DNA of 7,213 bases, from the NCBI GenBank assembly GCA_937892085.1, contig CALAVD010000477.1, positions 1-7,213 of the forward strand, given 5' to 3'. Shown here piece after piece: positions 6,209 to 7,213 of this stretch. Source of the DNA: an uncultured Prevotellaceae bacterium (GTDB taxonomy: Bacteria; Bacteroidota; Bacteroidia; Bacteroidales; Muribaculaceae). Each line of letters begins with the position of its first letter. The first letter of the stretch is position 1. The notes beneath the pieces are model-generated. The model had not been told where the DNA came from and searched no databases. It was given only the letters and a program-made list of their open reading frames with translations. The translations under genes were made by a program, and so were the position numbers.

Positions 6209-6999
6209 AAATCAAGGCTTACATAGTATTTTTGCTGACGGCACTGCTCATGACGGCGTGCAGCCACATCGACGAGGATGAGCGACTGATATATGTGAAA
6301 CCTGCTCCGGTAGAGCGTTGTGTGCTGATAGAAGACTTCACTGGCCAGCGCTGCGTGAACTGCCCTAATGCTGCCGATGAGATACATAAACTGATAGAGC
6401 AGTATGGCGAGGAAACCATCATAGCTGTGAGCATACATTCAGGACCATTGGGTTTCCACACCAACGCACGTTTCTACGGTCTGAGCACCGACATTGGTGA
6501 CGACTACTACAATCACTGGAACCTCGAGTATCAGCCCGTGGGGCTGATTGACCGTGGCTCACCTGCCGATTTTACTGCGTGGGGCACGCTCATCCGTGAG
6601 GAGTTGCAGAAGACAGCACCCGTGGAGATAGAGCTTGCAGTAGCGTTGATAAATGATGAAATCAGCATCCACACTACACTCAAGGGAGTTGACGGTAATT
6701 CCGTTGGCAAGCTGCAACTGTGGATATTGGAAGATGATATCACCGCATTCCAAATGATGCCCGACGGCACTCGCAACGACAACTACGTTCACAACCATGT
6801 GCTGCGAGCAGCAGTCAACGGTCAGTGGGGCGAGGACGTGACAGTGCAAGAAGGCTACACCGTTGAGCAAGACCACAGCATCGCCATCAGCGACGAGTGG
6901 AACCCCGAAAAACTCGCTGTTGTGGCATTCGTCTATAACGACAACGGCGTGTTGCAGGTGACGAAAACAAAGCTGTCACAAGTTCCTATGGTGGAATAA
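6205..6999 (+). CDS. Omp28-like thioredoxin-fold lipoprotein, probably surface exposed
   Basis: This protein has 264 residues. The N-terminus MKIKAYIVFLLTALLMTAC is a lipoprotein signal peptide with the acylated cysteine at C19. The next residues, S-H-I-D-E-D-E, are acidic, like the lipoprotein export signals that send Bacteroidetes lipoproteins to the cell surface. Residues about 35-140 match the Omp28 thioredoxin-like domain: VLIEDFTGQRCVNCPNA has C50-V-N-C53, VSIHSGPLGF follows the fold, and YQPVGLIDR (109-117) carries the likely cis-proline P111. Residues about 140-260 are the beta-rich Omp28 C-terminal half (VALINDEISIHTTL, AVVAFVYNDNGVLQV). One further cysteine, C39, lies 11 residues before the motif. 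Its thioredoxin region is the same type as that of the 743-residue protein, so the two are probably related. It is the last gene of the coupled unit and starts on an ATGA overlap. The redox role is inferred from the motif; Omp28 itself is known mainly as a surface antigen in Porphyromonas. Confidence 0.87.
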   Translation: MKIKAYIVFLLTALLMTACSHIDEDERLIYVKPAPVERCVLIEDFTGQRCVNCPNAADEIHKLIEQYGEETIIAVSIHSGPLGFHTNARFYGLSTDIGDDYYNHWNLEYQPVGLIDRGSPADFTAWGTLIREELQKTAPVEIELAVALINDEISIHTTLKGVDGNSVGKLQLWILEDDITAFQMMPDGTRNDNYVHNHVLRAAVNGQWGEDVTVQEGYTVEQDHSIAISDEWNPEKLAVVAFVYNDNGVLQVTKTKLSQVPMVE

Positions 7000-7000
7000 A

Positions 7001-7010
7001 AGCACACGAA
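7001..7010. repeat. partial extra copy of the downstream repeat
   Basis: AGCACACGAA at 7001-7010 recurs at 7028-7037 and 7120-7129. The preceding GGAATAAA (6993-7000) resembles GGAATGA of the 50-bp repeats, so the similarity runs into the last codons of the lipoprotein gene. A degenerate third repeat copy may abut, or even supply, its stop codon. Confidence 0.45.
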
Positions 7011-7018
7011 GACCTTCG

Positions 7019-7068
7019 CTGGAATGAAGCACACGAATTAAACGAATTTCAACTAATTACATGTCCTC
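7019..7068. repeat. 50-bp direct repeat, left copy
   Basis: This copy is identical over 50 bp to 7111-7160. It starts CTGGAATGAAGCACACGAAT and ends ACATGTCCTC. It is AT-rich with internal CGAATT direct repeats. The two copies are 42 bp apart (7069-7110), and the right copy shares its first two bases with the hairpin at 7072-7112. The CACGAATTAAACGAATT word is one I associate with intergenic repeats in Bacteroidales. Confidence 0.85.
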
Positions 7069-7071
7069 AAT

Positions 7072-7112
7072 AGAAATGTCCTCAAAGGGACGGTTCTTTT
7101 GAGGACATTTCT
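7072..7112. repeat. REP-like palindrome between the 50-bp repeats
   Basis: AGAAATGTCCTCAAA (7072-7086) pairs perfectly with TTTGAGGACATTTCT (7098-7112). Four more pairs, two of them G-U, close onto a 3-nt loop (CGG, 7091-7093). The loop side contains GGGACGGTTCTTTT, a word I recall from palindromic repeats near REP-associated Y1 transposases in other bacteria. There is no T tract, so a terminator role for the operon upstream is possible but not indicated. Confidence 0.7.
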
Positions 7113-7160
7113 GGAATGAAGCACACGAATTAAACGAATTTCAACTAATTACATGTCCTC
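7111..7160. repeat. 50-bp direct repeat, right copy
   Basis: This is an exact match to 7019-7068; the sequence diverges immediately on both sides (CTGAC follows here, AATAG follows the left copy). The stretch from 7000 to 7213 contains no gene that I can support, only these repeats and hairpins. Confidence 0.85.
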
Positions 7161-7182
7161 CTGACTTCGGTTTTGCGTCACC

Positions 7183-7206
7183 CAAAATCAGTTTTGAGTG
7201 ATTTTG
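7183..7206. other. weak hairpin at the right edge
   Basis: CAAAATCA (7183-7190) is complementary to TGATTTTG (7199-7206) around an 8-nt loop. A competing fold pairs CACCCAAAA with TTTTGAGTG. It is followed by a T-rich but interrupted tail, so it could be a weak terminator for a gene on either side; the window ends too soon to tell. Confidence 0.3.
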
Positions 7207-7213
7207 TCTTCAA

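Noticed and set aside
7072..7112. Intrinsic terminator for the lipoprotein operon
   Set aside because: The stem is strong, but no T tract follows on the + strand and it lies within repeated DNA, so a repeat palindrome is the better call.
7019..7160. Possible minimal CRISPR array (two 50-bp repeats with a 42-bp spacer)
   Set aside because: There are only two repeat copies, the repeat is long and AT-rich, the spacer is itself a palindrome sharing sequence with the repeat, and no cas gene is present. An intergenic repeat element fits better.

Overview
The window reads as chromosomal DNA of a gut-type Bacteroidales bacterium, most like Prevotellaceae or Muribaculaceae. The evidence is as follows. 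There are no clear Shine-Dalgarno sequences ahead of the genes. A Bacteroidetes-style promoter (-7 box TAACTTTG) is present. The signal peptides mostly end in A|Q. The protein families are also typical: Omp28-like thioredoxin-fold proteins, a DUF6029-like outer-membrane barrel, a SusE/SusF-like domain, and dockerin-type C-termini on secreted proteins. All six genes lie on the + strand.

Region 1 (1-841) holds one cytoplasmic gene with the fold of acetylglutamate kinase (ArgB). The family scaffold is well preserved, but the three catalytic positions and the substrate-binding arginine are all substituted. It is therefore probably a pseudoenzyme or a protein with a new role. Region 2 (842-1113) is intergenic: short tandem heptamers, a small hairpin, a probable terminator, a strong promoter candidate and a leader of about 90 nt.

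Region 3 (1114-4048) holds two exported proteins, a small beta-rich protein and a 743-residue multidomain protein. Both end in nearly the same dockerin-like double calcium-binding module. The larger one combines an Ig-like region, an Omp28-type thioredoxin domain (CGWC) and a SusE/SusF-like domain. A perfect 17-bp hairpin (4085-4120) separates this pair from the next cluster.

Region 4 (4140-6999) is a tightly coupled three-gene unit joined by two ATGA overlaps. It encodes a TlpA/ResA-like periplasmic thioredoxin (CKPC), a 526-residue outer-membrane beta-barrel whose mature chain has exactly two cysteines (C501, C506), and a probably surface-exposed Omp28-like lipoprotein (CVNC). My reading, which is inference, is a thiol-disulfide route from periplasm to cell surface. 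The two dockerin-bearing proteins upstream may be partners or clients.

Region 5 (7000-7213) has no gene. It holds an exact 50-bp direct repeat flanking a long REP-like hairpin, with further copies of the same words nearby. This looks like a mobile intergenic repeat or the debris of one.
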